DNA of 64,000 nt from Congeria kusceri. Lineage: Eukaryota > Mollusca > Bivalvia > Myida > Dreissenidae. Positions 50,501 to 58,021 of the stretch are shown piece by piece. The first letter of the stretch is position 1. Each line of letters starts with the position of its first letter. The DNA lies in assembly GCA_027627225.1 (NCBI GenBank), contig CM051024.1:42238225-42302224 (forward strand). Reading direction: 5' to 3'. Both the position numbers and the translations under genes were made by a program. Below the pieces are notes generated by a model, which was given only the letters and a program-made list of their open reading frames with translations, did no database searches and had not been told where the DNA came from.

Positions 50501-53500
50501 ATAGTGCATCTGGCAGAAGACCACGTCCCGTTTTCCTGACATTCAATCCGGGATACATTCGCCACATACCCGTAGTCACATGTAACATTGGCCTGTGCAC
50601 CATAAGTTGTGTTTGCATTATCCAACAGACCAATGATGCCGTTAGCAATGACTGATGGTGGACCGCAGTCTGTCATAATGGAGTGGAAAAAAAAAGATCA
50701 AACCGAAACAATTTTGAAGATAACATTGTTATAATTGCAAAAATCACCTAGTTTGTATTGTATAGTATTGCAAACATTCAGTAGGAGACAAAATATTGAT
50801 ATATGGTAATGCTTCCAGTATTTCTATCGTAATGGGGTTTAGAATGCAGTGATGATGTTTGCTGCTACATTGAATACTGCACACATGGTTTTTGTGTACA
50901 ATATTAAGGTCTTAAAAAACAGATAAAACTAAAGTTACCTCTACACTCACCTATAATCACTCACCTATAATACATTTGGCCGTTTCCCACACTCCATTTG
51001 CCTGGCATCTTATCATTAGCAAAGTTTCTGCATAACCTGTCGCACAGCTTACATTAGCCTGTGCACCGAATGTTGTGCTAGAATTGTTCGTAAGAGTGAC
51101 GTTGCCGTTATCCATGTCGCTTGGCTGTCCACAGTCTAGAAAAGGATAACGTGTTGTTAAAAGTCGATTTCAGACTGAGTTATAAGATCATTCAAATACA
51201 ATTGCCATTAATGTTCTGAAGGTTATAACACTGTATTGTGCACAACTTGTGTCATTGAGAGCTTGTGTTTCCTAAATATTAAAAACTTTAATAGGTCATA
51301 AGCATGTAATGGAAAACATCGTTGTCGTTGGTTAAAATGCTTAAAGGCTCATAACAAACCATGACAACTTAGAAATTAAGATTTATATTAACAGTCACTT
51401 TTTCTATAACGGCCTTCGCTGACAGCGTTTCGGGATCATTGGAAGTACATAACAGCTTCTTGTTTGCTTTGATTTGTGTTTAACGTCTTTCACTAAAAGG
51501 TCTTACCTGTTGGATTGCAGGTTGCAACCTCCCAGTTGCCATTTTGCAGACACATTATTTGTGATGCACCCTCTGTGTATCCAGGATTGCAACTAACCTC
51601 AGCAAATGAATGTGTAACGCTACTGTTTGGTAGTAACCGAAGGAATCCGTTTAAAATTTGCGGTAGCAGACCACATACTAAAATATTCATGCATATTATA
51701 AATATGATGAGATTAAACAGCCCACGATGTAACAATTGATGACATTATGTAGACATAACTATTTAAGTGATTCCATTTTTTATTTAGTTATTTACTGTAA
51801 GTGACATAATCTGCAAACAATTACTTATTATCACCAAACAAATTGCTAATTTGTGTTCAAATCTTTAATGTCAAAATATAAATGTAATTTATACAATCTC
51901 CGTGCTCTAAAATTATAAAAGCAGATGTAACACTTCACTCCTAATTATTCTCAGTAACAGTCTTGACTTTGACTTCGCAATGCAGCAAACATTAATCATA
52001 TTATTGAACAATTCGGATAATAAACTCGTCGCAATGATGTGCACGTATTTTAGTAATTATATTTTTTTCCATGTAACTCAACCTTCAACGACATTACGGA
52101 ATATGTGTATGTCAGTGGGAACGAATCTTTATAATATTTGTTTTCAAAGCCGATACCTTTAAAAGCCAAAATATTGAGAGAATATATAAAACAGAGTATA
52201 AAACTTACTACTGGTATTACAATTAACACCAACATCCTCGACGTGTCTACAATCATGATTTGCCCATCCAATGTGTGTGCAGTCAAATAATGACCATTCG
52301 TAGCCGGTTCAGCGCCATAGCCATATGTCAAGCCATATACGACCCGTAGCGTTGAATGAATTGGACGGTATATCTGAGCCACCATACATCCTGAACGGAA
52401 ATGATAACAATAGAAACAGTACATCTTGCAGTACAACTTATTAACAAACAAAAAACAAAGCATCATATGTCGCCGTATAATTGCGTAAAAGAACCCTATA
52501 TTTAATAAAGTAAATATGTATGATGAAGTTGGTGATACAGTTAATTCTTAATTATTATACTGGGGTTGTAATTAAAAACTTAAGATCCTGTTGAAAACCG
52601 AAGCTATGAAAATCCTTATTAAATTCCATCAGTGTGTAATGTCCGTACAATAATCCGATCTTACTGCCTCATGGTTGTCAACAATGACTTGAAGAATCGA
52701 AATAATTCTCATTAACATATATATTTCACGATGTGTGAGGCAAAACAAAATTTAAAGAGTTGCAGTATAAGAAAATTTTAGCATAAATGCATTTCAGCAT
52801 CTTGCAAAAATGCGGTAACATAAGTATTTATGCCATGCGTACCTAGTAAAAACAATCGTCAGGACACATTGACACAAAATATGATTTGACATCAGTTTTT
52901 GATAACCAAAACATAAACACAGATGATCGCGACACAAAATAGTATCCCTTAGGAAACAAATGTCTCAAGCGTTTATGTGTATAACTATAATAGTAGACAA
53001 TGAATTCATAGTAGGAACAATAAATAAAATAACAATAACACAAGTGTTTTGGAATTTAATTACAACGTATTTCGATGCTATCGCCATAGTTTATTTACAA
53101 AAAGATATTACCTCTATTTATAAAATCAGTAACATCTACTGGCGCAGTGCCTAAATCCGCCACGTGTGGGGGATATTTTTACGGTATTTTCAAAAGTTGA
53201 TTGACATAAAAATTTACATAAATCAAGTTATGTTTAATGTGCATTTGCTGGCGTGTTTTGGTTACATTATAAATGCTTGGCGACTGAAAAATATTTATCA
53301 AGATTGAAGGCCTAAACAGTTTAAGAGAATGAGCGTGGAAGAGCCTAAATCCGCCACCGCTCTTTAAATGTTCAAATTGCTCGGAAATAATACTTTTTTA
53401 TGAATTCTGTTTTCAAAGCAACTGCTATTGACTCCTATTGACACAACTCCCACTTTTGTTTATGAAAGGTTCACTTTCTAGTGTTTAAAAAAAAACACGG

Positions 53501-56500
53501 TGATCAAAGGTTGCTTGGTGCAAATCGTAGATCAGGAACCGTGACATGATTATTCAACATTTGACTATTGTTCTTATTTAATTTTCTATATTATGCAGCT
53601 CATTGTCTGTTGTTAATAAATTTTTTCAATTTCTTCCCAATACTCATTAGTTTTTATAAAAATAGCTCTGTAACTGAGGCCCTGCGTGCACGTGGGACAA
53701 ATAATAAGGGTTTTGAGTAACGAAACATTTGCGCTCTTAATATGCAGTTTTTTCCGCATTTTATTGTATGTAATGCCAATGAATAATTGATATTTTTATG
53801 CTGCACATGCGCACATGGACATAATATTAAAACACGATCATTTAATTGTATCATGGACACCATGCGGGGCCTCAAAACTGCGCATGCGCAATATAAAATA
53901 GATTGTTTGCATTTAGGAGTTTTGTACAAAATAATTGGATTAAATATTTATTTATGCACACATCAAGATGAAAACTCGTCAGCGTTGTTAAGGGAAAGTA
54001 TCTGATTGACTGAGATCAACAAAATAGAAATCGCCGGTAAAAAAAACGCTTATCGGAAGGGGTGGCGGACTTAGGCAAGTGGTGGATTTAAGCACTGAGC
54101 CAGTACAGGAGTAGATGAGAGAAAAATGTAATTCTAAATAATTCCAAATAAAAAACAAGCGTTATTCATATTAACATGCATGGTGTAAATTCTCTATTCA
54201 GTATTTATGTTATTGTCTATGAGCCAATTGTCTGGAAGCTTGTTGCAAGTATTTTAACACAACTGACATCGGCCGCTAGCACTAACACTGCGAGACAGAA
54301 TAAGTCACTTCTGTTGAACCTGTAATTGGAGCAGGTCGATTACTCTGTTTGCCGTGTGTTGAACACAGAAGGCGCAGTCCTCTCACTCTTTTTCGTACTT
54401 GAGGAGCAATTAAATGCACGAGTTCAGCTCTTATTCGCTTTCAACAATAAATGATTTTAAACGAAAAAAATCTTCAAGTAAAACATGCAAGAATGTAACT
54501 CTCTATTTGCTCTTTCCATATGCTTCATGTAAGAGTCATCCCATATAATCTCAATAGCGCCAATTATACGTGTACTTATGGTTAGTTCTGGTAGGATAAC
54601 GGCAGTTCTATTATTAACACTATTTAGTCTGCGAATACGTCGGTTAAAACACGAGTGCGTAAGGTATTATAGTCGATAAACGCTTTTTTTCTCCTGAAAT
54701 ATTTATTAACTGTCTGGAGTAAAATGCTTTACAAATATAAAATAGAATGGAATGTTCATATTTATAAATTGAATAGTTGAATAGTTCAACATACCCGAGC
54801 TGGTTACAAATAACGTTAACAACATTCATTGTTAGGCCGTCATCACAAACGGTTCCCCACTCGCCAGCATGATACACTTCCACTCGACCGGAACTGTACG
54901 AGTTTTGACCAACGAGTCTCACATTGCCTAAAATTCATAACACTTTGCATTACATGCTTTATGTATGCACGGTTATAAACACAAAACAAAATAGCAAAAG
55001 TGTTTTATATTATTACAAACACTTGTCATTTATATCCTTGCTGGCTGCAATCGGTGATGATAACATGAATCAATACAATTATAAAGGAGAATGTTACTAT
55101 AACGTTACGGCGCACCTGTTGCCTGGCACATAACGCCTATGATTTGGGCTTGAACACAGCTCTGATTACCCCATCCACTGTATTGGCAATATACGATGGA
55201 TTTTTCCGAACCGTTACAGTGAACATTTCCCAACCATATCTTTTCCGTTCCTGTGACAATGTCATCTACAACAATCGCTTTACTGCCATTCATTCTATAA
55301 AACATATCTACACAATGTGAGCAAATACTTGAAATAAGTTGTAATCTCAAAGACATGCAATGTTAAGTTTAAAATCCTATAATTTATTTTCGATGACATG
55401 TCTATACAATGTTATTAATTGATAAAAATAAAAATTCAAATGGTAGCGCAATTAATATTAAGTCCACACTCATTTCCTTAGACCATTATTCGATACAATT
55501 ATCACACCTATTAAACCAGTCACCAATTTCCGATCATAAGATGTAAAACGAAGAATAAGTTAATATATTCTTAAGATTTGTTTTTATTTTGACATAGAAA
55601 ACATCAATATATTATAATAATAATTTAAATATTACACTATAGCAATGCTGGCTATCGCACAACATTGTTTTGTTATTTTTAAACATGATAGTTTATTTAT
55701 CACAGTGACATTATTGTAACATCTGATATCTGTAAAATAAGGTAACTGGCATATAAACATACCCTAACTCATTGCAAACTACGTTGACAAAGTTCATGTC
55801 AATATTGGCAGTGTCGCTGCATACGGTTCCCCACATGCCATCATGGACAACCTCCACCAATCCCCAACTGTAGCTACCACCAGTGAGGCGCACTTGTACT
55901 ACAATAGCATATGTACACATTGGAAACTATCAAATTTACTTGTCCATGCACTCACCAATCTACTTATAGATATCAGAAAAAGCAATAACTATAGAAAACT
56001 GGTGTACGTTTTATATTATAATGTTTTACGAATATGATTTACATCTCTGTGTTGTATTTTACAATAGATGGACAACACCAACAAGTAAGTGTTACAGAAA
56101 AACCGTCAGTAAAAATCTGTGCTTCAACATTTATATAATGCTTACCAAGACGATCGCAAACATAATCAACCCATTGTCCATTTGGTAGGCAGTAAATGAT
56201 ACAAGTATTGTCTATGTAATATTGATACAAATGGGCTTCGCAATAAAACCCTACATCGCACTGAACATAGGCCCGGGCACCGTACGTAGTTTCATTTCGA
56301 TATAAAGTTACTATGCCGTTCGCTGTTGATGGGAAACCACAATCTGAAATTCATAATGACATTAAAAACATATGTCACAGAGTTCGGAAAAATTAATTAA
56401 TTTATTTATTCCTTTAGAACTATAATTTCAAATATTCATTATATTGCAAGAATGACATTTGCCCCAAACATATACACATTTACCTATAACTGGTGCCAAA

Positions 56501-56574
56501 GAGGTTTCAGAATAACAGCATCGAAAATTGTTCCGTAATACGAAAATCAGAAGCAAAGTCTGCCGAAAATCCAT
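38316..56574 (-). CDS. SRCR/sushi adhesion G-protein-coupled receptor, complete 28-exon gene
   Basis: Overall gene entry; exons are listed separately. Joined exons give 3,576 bases (1,191 residues plus stop) and all 27 introns have GT..AG borders with matching phases. Order of parts: signal peptide, sushi 1, SRCR 1, SRCR 2, sushi 2-5, a Cys-containing linker, GAIN domain, GPS motif, seven membrane helices, tail. Sushi and SRCR units are bounded by phase-1 introns and each SRCR is split by a phase-2 intron, the grammar expected for shuffled extracellular modules. By family knowledge the GAIN domain cuts itself at the GPS and the exposed stalk activates the helices. The SRCR and sushi domains suggest glycan, microbe or protein ligands; that is inference. 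One defect: an in-frame TGA in the second SRCR-2 exon. I do not recognise a named orthologue. Confidence 0.88.
39311..39332. repeat. (AT)n microsatellite
   Basis: Eleven AT units, between receptor exons 27 and 28. Confidence 0.9.
39576..40242. mobile_element. Foldback/MITE element filled with GTCGGGACGCTGTC repeats, 5-bp target duplication
   Basis: Ends GCCTCAGTCACA and TGTGACTGAGGC are perfect inverted repeats. The flanks are ATTAA on both sides (39571-39575, 40243-40247), a target-site duplication. The inside is made of degenerate GTCGGGACGCT / AGCGTCCCGAC units in both orientations, and it keeps long chance frames open. Located in the intron before the last receptor exon. Confidence 0.85.
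41752..41820 (-). CDS. Exon 27: proximal cytoplasmic tail
   Basis: Phase 0-0, 23 codons: [20 protein letters not shown] and QST. Joined to exon 26 it gives NSKVRNAI, the usual basic helix-8-like start of an adhesion GPCR tail. Confidence 0.78.
43028..43069 (-). CDS. Exon 26: end of transmembrane helix 7
   Basis: A 42-base exon, phase 0-0: [14 protein letters not shown]. Completes the L-Q-G-x-F-I-F motif of helix 7. The following GTAAAT donor is clear. Confidence 0.9.
43487..43613 (-). CDS. Exon 25: transmembrane helix 6 and start of helix 7
   Basis: Phase 2 in, phase 0 out. Encodes [20 protein letters not shown], then [20 protein letters not shown] and GLQ. The L-x-P-L-x-G-x-S-W-x-L-G motif and Y-L-F-A-I-x-N-x-L-Q-G are diagnostic of class B2 receptors. 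Confidence 0.93.
43824..43909 (-). CDS. Exon 24: third intracellular loop
   Basis: Phase 0 in, phase 2 out. Encodes [20 protein letters not shown], then [10 protein letters not shown] basic, amphipathic cytoplasmic stretch after helix 5. Donor is GTGCGT. Confidence 0.85.
44291..44357 (-). CDS. Exon 23: extracellular loop 2 end and transmembrane helix 5
   Basis: Phase 2 in, phase 0 out. Encodes [20 protein letters not shown], then IIL. C-W-L-S-x-x-x-G-x-I-W-A-F-x-G-P is a near-perfect class B2 consensus; the first Cys pairs with that of helix 3. Confidence 0.93.
44653..44722 (-). CDS. Exon 22: transmembrane helix 4
   Basis: Phase 1 in, phase 2 out. Encodes [19 protein letters not shown], then GNDR and the start of a Cys codon. 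The G-W-G / P-A-x-I-V junction and the G-Y-G-x-x-x-x-C loop match adhesion GPCR helix 4 and extracellular loop 2. Confidence 0.88.
45011..45161 (-). CDS. Exon 21: transmembrane helix 3 and second intracellular loop
   Basis: Phase 0 in, phase 1 out. Encodes [20 protein letters not shown], then [19 protein letters not shown] and LLLFGGWG. The C-x-x-x-A-x-x-L-H-F motif with the conserved helix-3 Cys, and M-L-x-E-G, are class B2 signatures. Confidence 0.92.
45422..45524 (-). CDS. Exon 20: first intracellular loop and transmembrane helix 2
   Basis: Phase 2 in, phase 0 out. Encodes [20 protein letters not shown], then [15 protein letters not shown]. The R-x-L-K-N-D-R loop followed by L-L-L-N-L-x-x-A-L-L is a hallmark of class B2 receptors. 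Confidence 0.9.
45675..45778 (-). CDS. Exon 19: transmembrane helix 1
   Basis: Phase 0 in, phase 2 out. Encodes [20 protein letters not shown], then [11 protein letters not shown]: a single hydrophobic span matching the L-x-x-I-S-x-x-G helix 1 of adhesion receptors. Confidence 0.88.
46158..46281 (-). CDS. Exon 18: GPS autoproteolysis motif
   Basis: Phase 2 in, phase 0 out. Encodes [17 protein letters not shown], then [19 protein letters not shown]. The HL/T triad at the predicted cleavage point, the GC-W and C-x-C-N-H-L-T-x-F-A-V-L-M core are all intact. The segment after Thr is the tethered-agonist stalk, TNFAVLM, by family knowledge. Confidence 0.93.
46503..46546 (-). CDS. Exon 17: first part of the GPS motif
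   Basis: A 44-base exon, phase 0 in, phase 2 out: [14 protein letters not shown]. It supplies the first GPS Cys and the conserved C-x-x-W. The donor GTTGTA is weak but is the only one that joins exon 18 in frame. Confidence 0.78.
46712..46820 (-). CDS. Exon 16: GAIN subdomain B, upstream of the GPS
   Basis: Phase 2 in, phase 0 out. Encodes [19 protein letters not shown], then [14 protein letters not shown], matching the I-x-S-x-S ... L-x-x-P-V-x-L-T-x-x-H-I pattern that leads to the GPS in GAIN domains. Confidence 0.85.
46981..47065 (-). CDS. Exon 15: GAIN subdomain B strands
   Basis: Phase 1 in, phase 2 out. Encodes [20 protein letters not shown] and ASLDTNISG. The [11 protein letters not shown] strand is the typical V-x-V-x-Y-K-N/D-L segment of GAIN. 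It was found by requiring a phase 1-to-2 exon between exons 14 and 16. Confidence 0.83.
47322..47574 (-). CDS. Exon 14: GAIN domain, subdomain A/B junction
   Basis: Phase 0 in, phase 1 out, 253 bases. Encodes [20 protein letters not shown], then [17 protein letters not shown] and [11 protein letters not shown]. The first beta strands of GAIN subdomain B begin here. Its first 29 bases and its acceptor also occur in the downstream-lying copy of a 263-bp tandem duplication. Confidence 0.83.
47546..48061. repeat. Two-copy tandem duplication, period 263 bases
   Basis: Copy 1 (47546 to about 47800) and copy 2 (47809 to about 48061) are almost identical; one extra T near the end of copy 2 is the only difference I see. 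The copies include the exon 14 acceptor and its first 29 bases. Copy 2 therefore carries a second acceptor at about 47838 without a full exon after it. Confidence 0.9.
48093..48164 (-). CDS. Exon 13: GAIN domain helix
   Basis: Phase 0-0, 24 codons: [20 protein letters not shown] and then IRET. The FFxxVSNIVDExNxxKW pattern is characteristic of GAIN subdomain A in adhesion GPCRs. Confidence 0.83.
48723..48899 (-). CDS. Exon 12: GAIN domain helical part
   Basis: Phase 0-0, 59 codons. Encodes helices such as [19 protein letters not shown] and [16 protein letters not shown], the alpha-helical subdomain A of GAIN. Contains N-glycosylation sequons (NTT, NAT). Donor is GTAAGA. Confidence 0.83.
49161..49252 (-). 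CDS. Exon 11: linker into the GAIN domain
   Basis: Phase 1 in, phase 0 out. Encodes [17 protein letters not shown], then [14 protein letters not shown]. Two cysteines in a short acidic stretch followed by an amphipathic helix are usual just before or at the start of a GAIN domain in adhesion GPCRs. Confidence 0.8.
49566..49739 (-). CDS. Exon 10: sushi domain 5
   Basis: Phase 1-1, 58 codons. Starts [18 protein letters not shown], then [18 protein letters not shown] and [10 protein letters not shown]. The donor is GTTAGT. This is the last sushi domain before the GAIN region. Confidence 0.87.
49845..50005 (-). pseudogene. Relic sushi exon inside the intron between exons 9 and 10
   Basis: One frame reads [14 protein letters not shown], resembling NGxIxLxxxxxTT of the neighbouring sushi exons. 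After a one-base shift another frame reads [12 protein letters not shown] and [11 protein letters not shown], resembling the third and fourth sushi cysteines. The conserved Trp after NGT is replaced. No acceptor or donor of the right phase is evident, so this is a dead duplicate of the sushi exon. Confidence 0.55.
50496..50669 (-). CDS. Exon 9: sushi domain 4
   Basis: Phase 1-1, 58 codons. Starts [18 protein letters not shown], then [18 protein letters not shown] and [10 protein letters not shown]. Very similar to exons 8 and 10, suggesting recent exon duplication within the gene. The donor is GTGGGT. Confidence 0.88.
   Translation of the reverse strand, partial: TAVHHQSLLTASLVCWIMQTQLMVHRPMLHVTTGMWRMYPGLNVRKTGRGLLPDALL
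50965..51135 (-). CDS. Exon 8: sushi domain 3
   Basis: Phase 1-1, 57 codons. Starts [15 protein letters not shown] and carries [17 protein letters not shown] and NGVWETAKC. The splice donor region is a small tandem duplication: the motif around GTGAGT occurs twice, at 50959-50964 and 50946-50951, giving a possible alternative donor 14 bases downstream. Confidence 0.87.
51507..51677 (-). CDS. Exon 7: sushi domain 2
   Basis: Phase 1-1. Encodes [15 protein letters not shown], then [28 protein letters not shown]: four cysteines and the conserved Trp. The donor is GTAAGA. Confidence 0.87.
52209..52390 (-). CDS. Exon 6: SRCR domain 2, C-terminal half, with in-frame TGA
   Basis: Phase 2 in, phase 1 out, length compatible with the frame. 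It starts [13 protein letters not shown], reaches GRIWLD, then meets TGA at 52309-52311. After the stop the same frame resumes good SRCR sequence: [15 protein letters not shown] and EDVGVNC. Between the two parts the next frame reads YGAEPATN, which resembles the expected C-x-G-x-E stretch. This fits two compensating indels or a sequence error rather than a plain nonsense change. The acceptor (CAG) and donor (GTAAGT) look good. Confidence 0.7.
53139..54103. mobile_element. Non-autonomous TA-target DNA element with subterminal repeats
   Basis: The left end CTGGCGCAGTGCCTAAATC and right end GATTTAAGCACTGAGCCAG are imperfect inverted repeats flanked by TA on both sides (53137-53138, 54104-54105). 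The motif CCTAAATCCGCCAC recurs inside at about 53345 and in reverse near 54062. About 965 bases, no transposase frame. It lies in the intron that splits SRCR domain 2. Confidence 0.7.
54795..54927 (-). CDS. Exon 5: SRCR domain 2, N-terminal half
   Basis: Phase 1 in, phase 2 out. Encodes [20 protein letters not shown], then EWGTVCDDG and NVICNQLG. Fully intact and close to SRCR consensus. It is followed by a 2.4-kb intron that holds a foldback DNA element at 53.1-54.1 kb. Confidence 0.87.
55116..55294 (-). CDS. Exon 4: SRCR domain 1, C-terminal half
   Basis: Enters in phase 2, leaves in phase 1. Contains [20 protein letters not shown], then SGWGNQSC and GVMC, the canonical second half of an SRCR domain with its cysteines. 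The donor GTGCGC is weaker than the others. An upstream AG would put a stop in frame, so the acceptor at 55295 is preferred. Confidence 0.85.
55763..55898 (-). CDS. Exon 3: SRCR domain 1, N-terminal half
   Basis: Enters in phase 1 and leaves in phase 2. It encodes [19 protein letters not shown], then MWGTVCSD and NVVCNELG, the first half of an SRCR fold. The split into two exons is typical of group A-like SRCR domains. The donor is GTATGT. Confidence 0.88.
56146..56343 (-). CDS. Exon 2: sushi (CCP) domain 1
   Basis: Phase 1 in and out, 66 codons. The domain opens [10 protein letters not shown] and contains [16 protein letters not shown] and the closing NGQWVDYVC, so the four sushi cysteines and the Trp are present. 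It is slightly longer than usual between the second and third cysteines, with an extra pair of cysteines (FYC and DNTC) that could form an additional disulfide. The donor is GTAAGC. Confidence 0.85.
56484..56574 (-). CDS. Exon 1: start codon and signal peptide
   Basis: The ATG at 56574 begins [16 protein letters not shown], with a hydrophobic core LLLIFVL typical of a secretory signal. The exon ends with a phase-1 GTAAAT donor, matching the phase-1 acceptor of the next sushi exon. An upstream in-frame ATG at 56724 exists, but it would put a Cys-rich polar stretch before the signal, so the downstream ATG is chosen. Any 5' non-coding exon is not identified. Confidence 0.75.
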
Positions 56575-57900
56575 CTTGAAATCGGTTTGTGTCTCCTTTA
56601 AAAGATAAATATTTGTCCATTCACAAACACTGATGCACTTTACAACACAGTTATAAACATCATTTTGATGCAAATCCGTATGTACACGACATGTTAAATA
56701 GTGCTTATTACATACAATACACATCCAGTTCTTTTGTTGTGAGTCATACTATTTTAAAGATTCAGATGTTTTGCCACACTATCATAATCAGAATACGGTA
56801 TACCAAACTTTATTTTACTATCTAAGTTATAATGCCAGTGCTATCTGACAATTGTGCATGATCTTCCTTTTTAAATATCTAATGACGACCTATACATAGT
56901 TCAATGAAATTGCGGGTGTACACATTTAAATGTTTTCTCAACCAACTAGTTTGCTCGCGTTAGTGCGTTAGGCTTTTTATGTATTGTGGAAAACTATATC
57001 AGTTGGTAAATATGTTCATATTTTGAAATGCAAGGCAATGAAAGTTAGTGATCAGGCACCGGTTTCACGAGAAAGCTTAGGTAATATCTCAATAATAAAC
57101 TCAACATGACACTTTAGTGTATTAACGATCCTAGTTGAGCTTCTGAAGTTTAACCGAATTAACTTCAGTAAAAACTCAGTTGATTGTAATAAAAAACTCA
57201 ATTTCCAGATATTCATCAAAAAGTTGTAACGGGAATGTAGTGTCAGACACGGAAACATGGAATATATAAAAACACAAAAAAGCAAAAGTGATATATATTT
57301 AGCTAATCGACATTCTATTAGAAAATTAACATTTTCATACAAAAGCATAAAGTATTGTTTCATGATCATGTTTATGGCATCACTATTGTTGGACACACGC
57401 TTAATACAACAATAGTTATATCTCAACTTTGAACGTATTATGCACTGATGGAAATGTTGATTAACAACTCATTTGCTAATAAATCCACTGATTGTTTAAC
57501 TTTTAAATCCACTATTGTTGTTTGTTTTTGTTAGACCTGCGTTGTTGAATGTTCACATAACACACATAAACTTTTGAAAAGTCGTTCATGTCGACTGCAG
57601 TGTACTTCTTGTATGTGTCAATAGATAAAATGATGTAAATGTATTTATATTGTGTTCAATGTTACAATAAGTAACAATTGATCGCTTCAATGTGTTGTGT
57701 ACTGATAAAATGTGTGTTAAAATGTTATTGTTGTTGATTTTATCTAGAACTATTGTTCATGCGTAACTATGCATCGACGAAAGTAGACGTCATCAGGTTG
57801 TCTCATTGTCATATTGTGCTATACTGTTAATTGCTAAATGTTTGCGAATATTTTTTTATTTTATTGATTATGATGAAAACAACATCTGAAAAAAGGTGGA
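56575..57900. other. Upstream region of the receptor gene, nothing specific seen
   Basis: About 1.3 kb above the start codon holds no recognised exon or repeat. A promoter and any non-coding first exon should lie here, but I cannot point to a TATA or initiator with confidence. Confidence 0.5.
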
Positions 57901-57907
57901 TTAATAG

Positions 57908-58021
57908 ATAGAATATATGATTGGTGATATCAGCTCGGTAAACCTCGCCGTTTCCTACGCCATATCGGACGAATTTGATATCACATGACATCAGAAGTCC
58001 CCAACCATATGTTCTCTATAT
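57908..58021. repeat. Palindromic MITE-like element
   Basis: The left arm AGAATATATGATTGGTGATA and right arm CCCCAACCATATGTTCT are inverted. A second, inverted half copy lies at 62.83-62.91 kb, sharing TTTCCTACGCCATATCGGAC. Confidence 0.65.

Noticed and set aside
52050..52466. 138-codon minus-strand frame
   Set aside because: It crosses the SRCR exon at 52.3 kb in the wrong frame and runs into introns; only the phase-2 frame gives SRCR sequence on both sides of the TGA.
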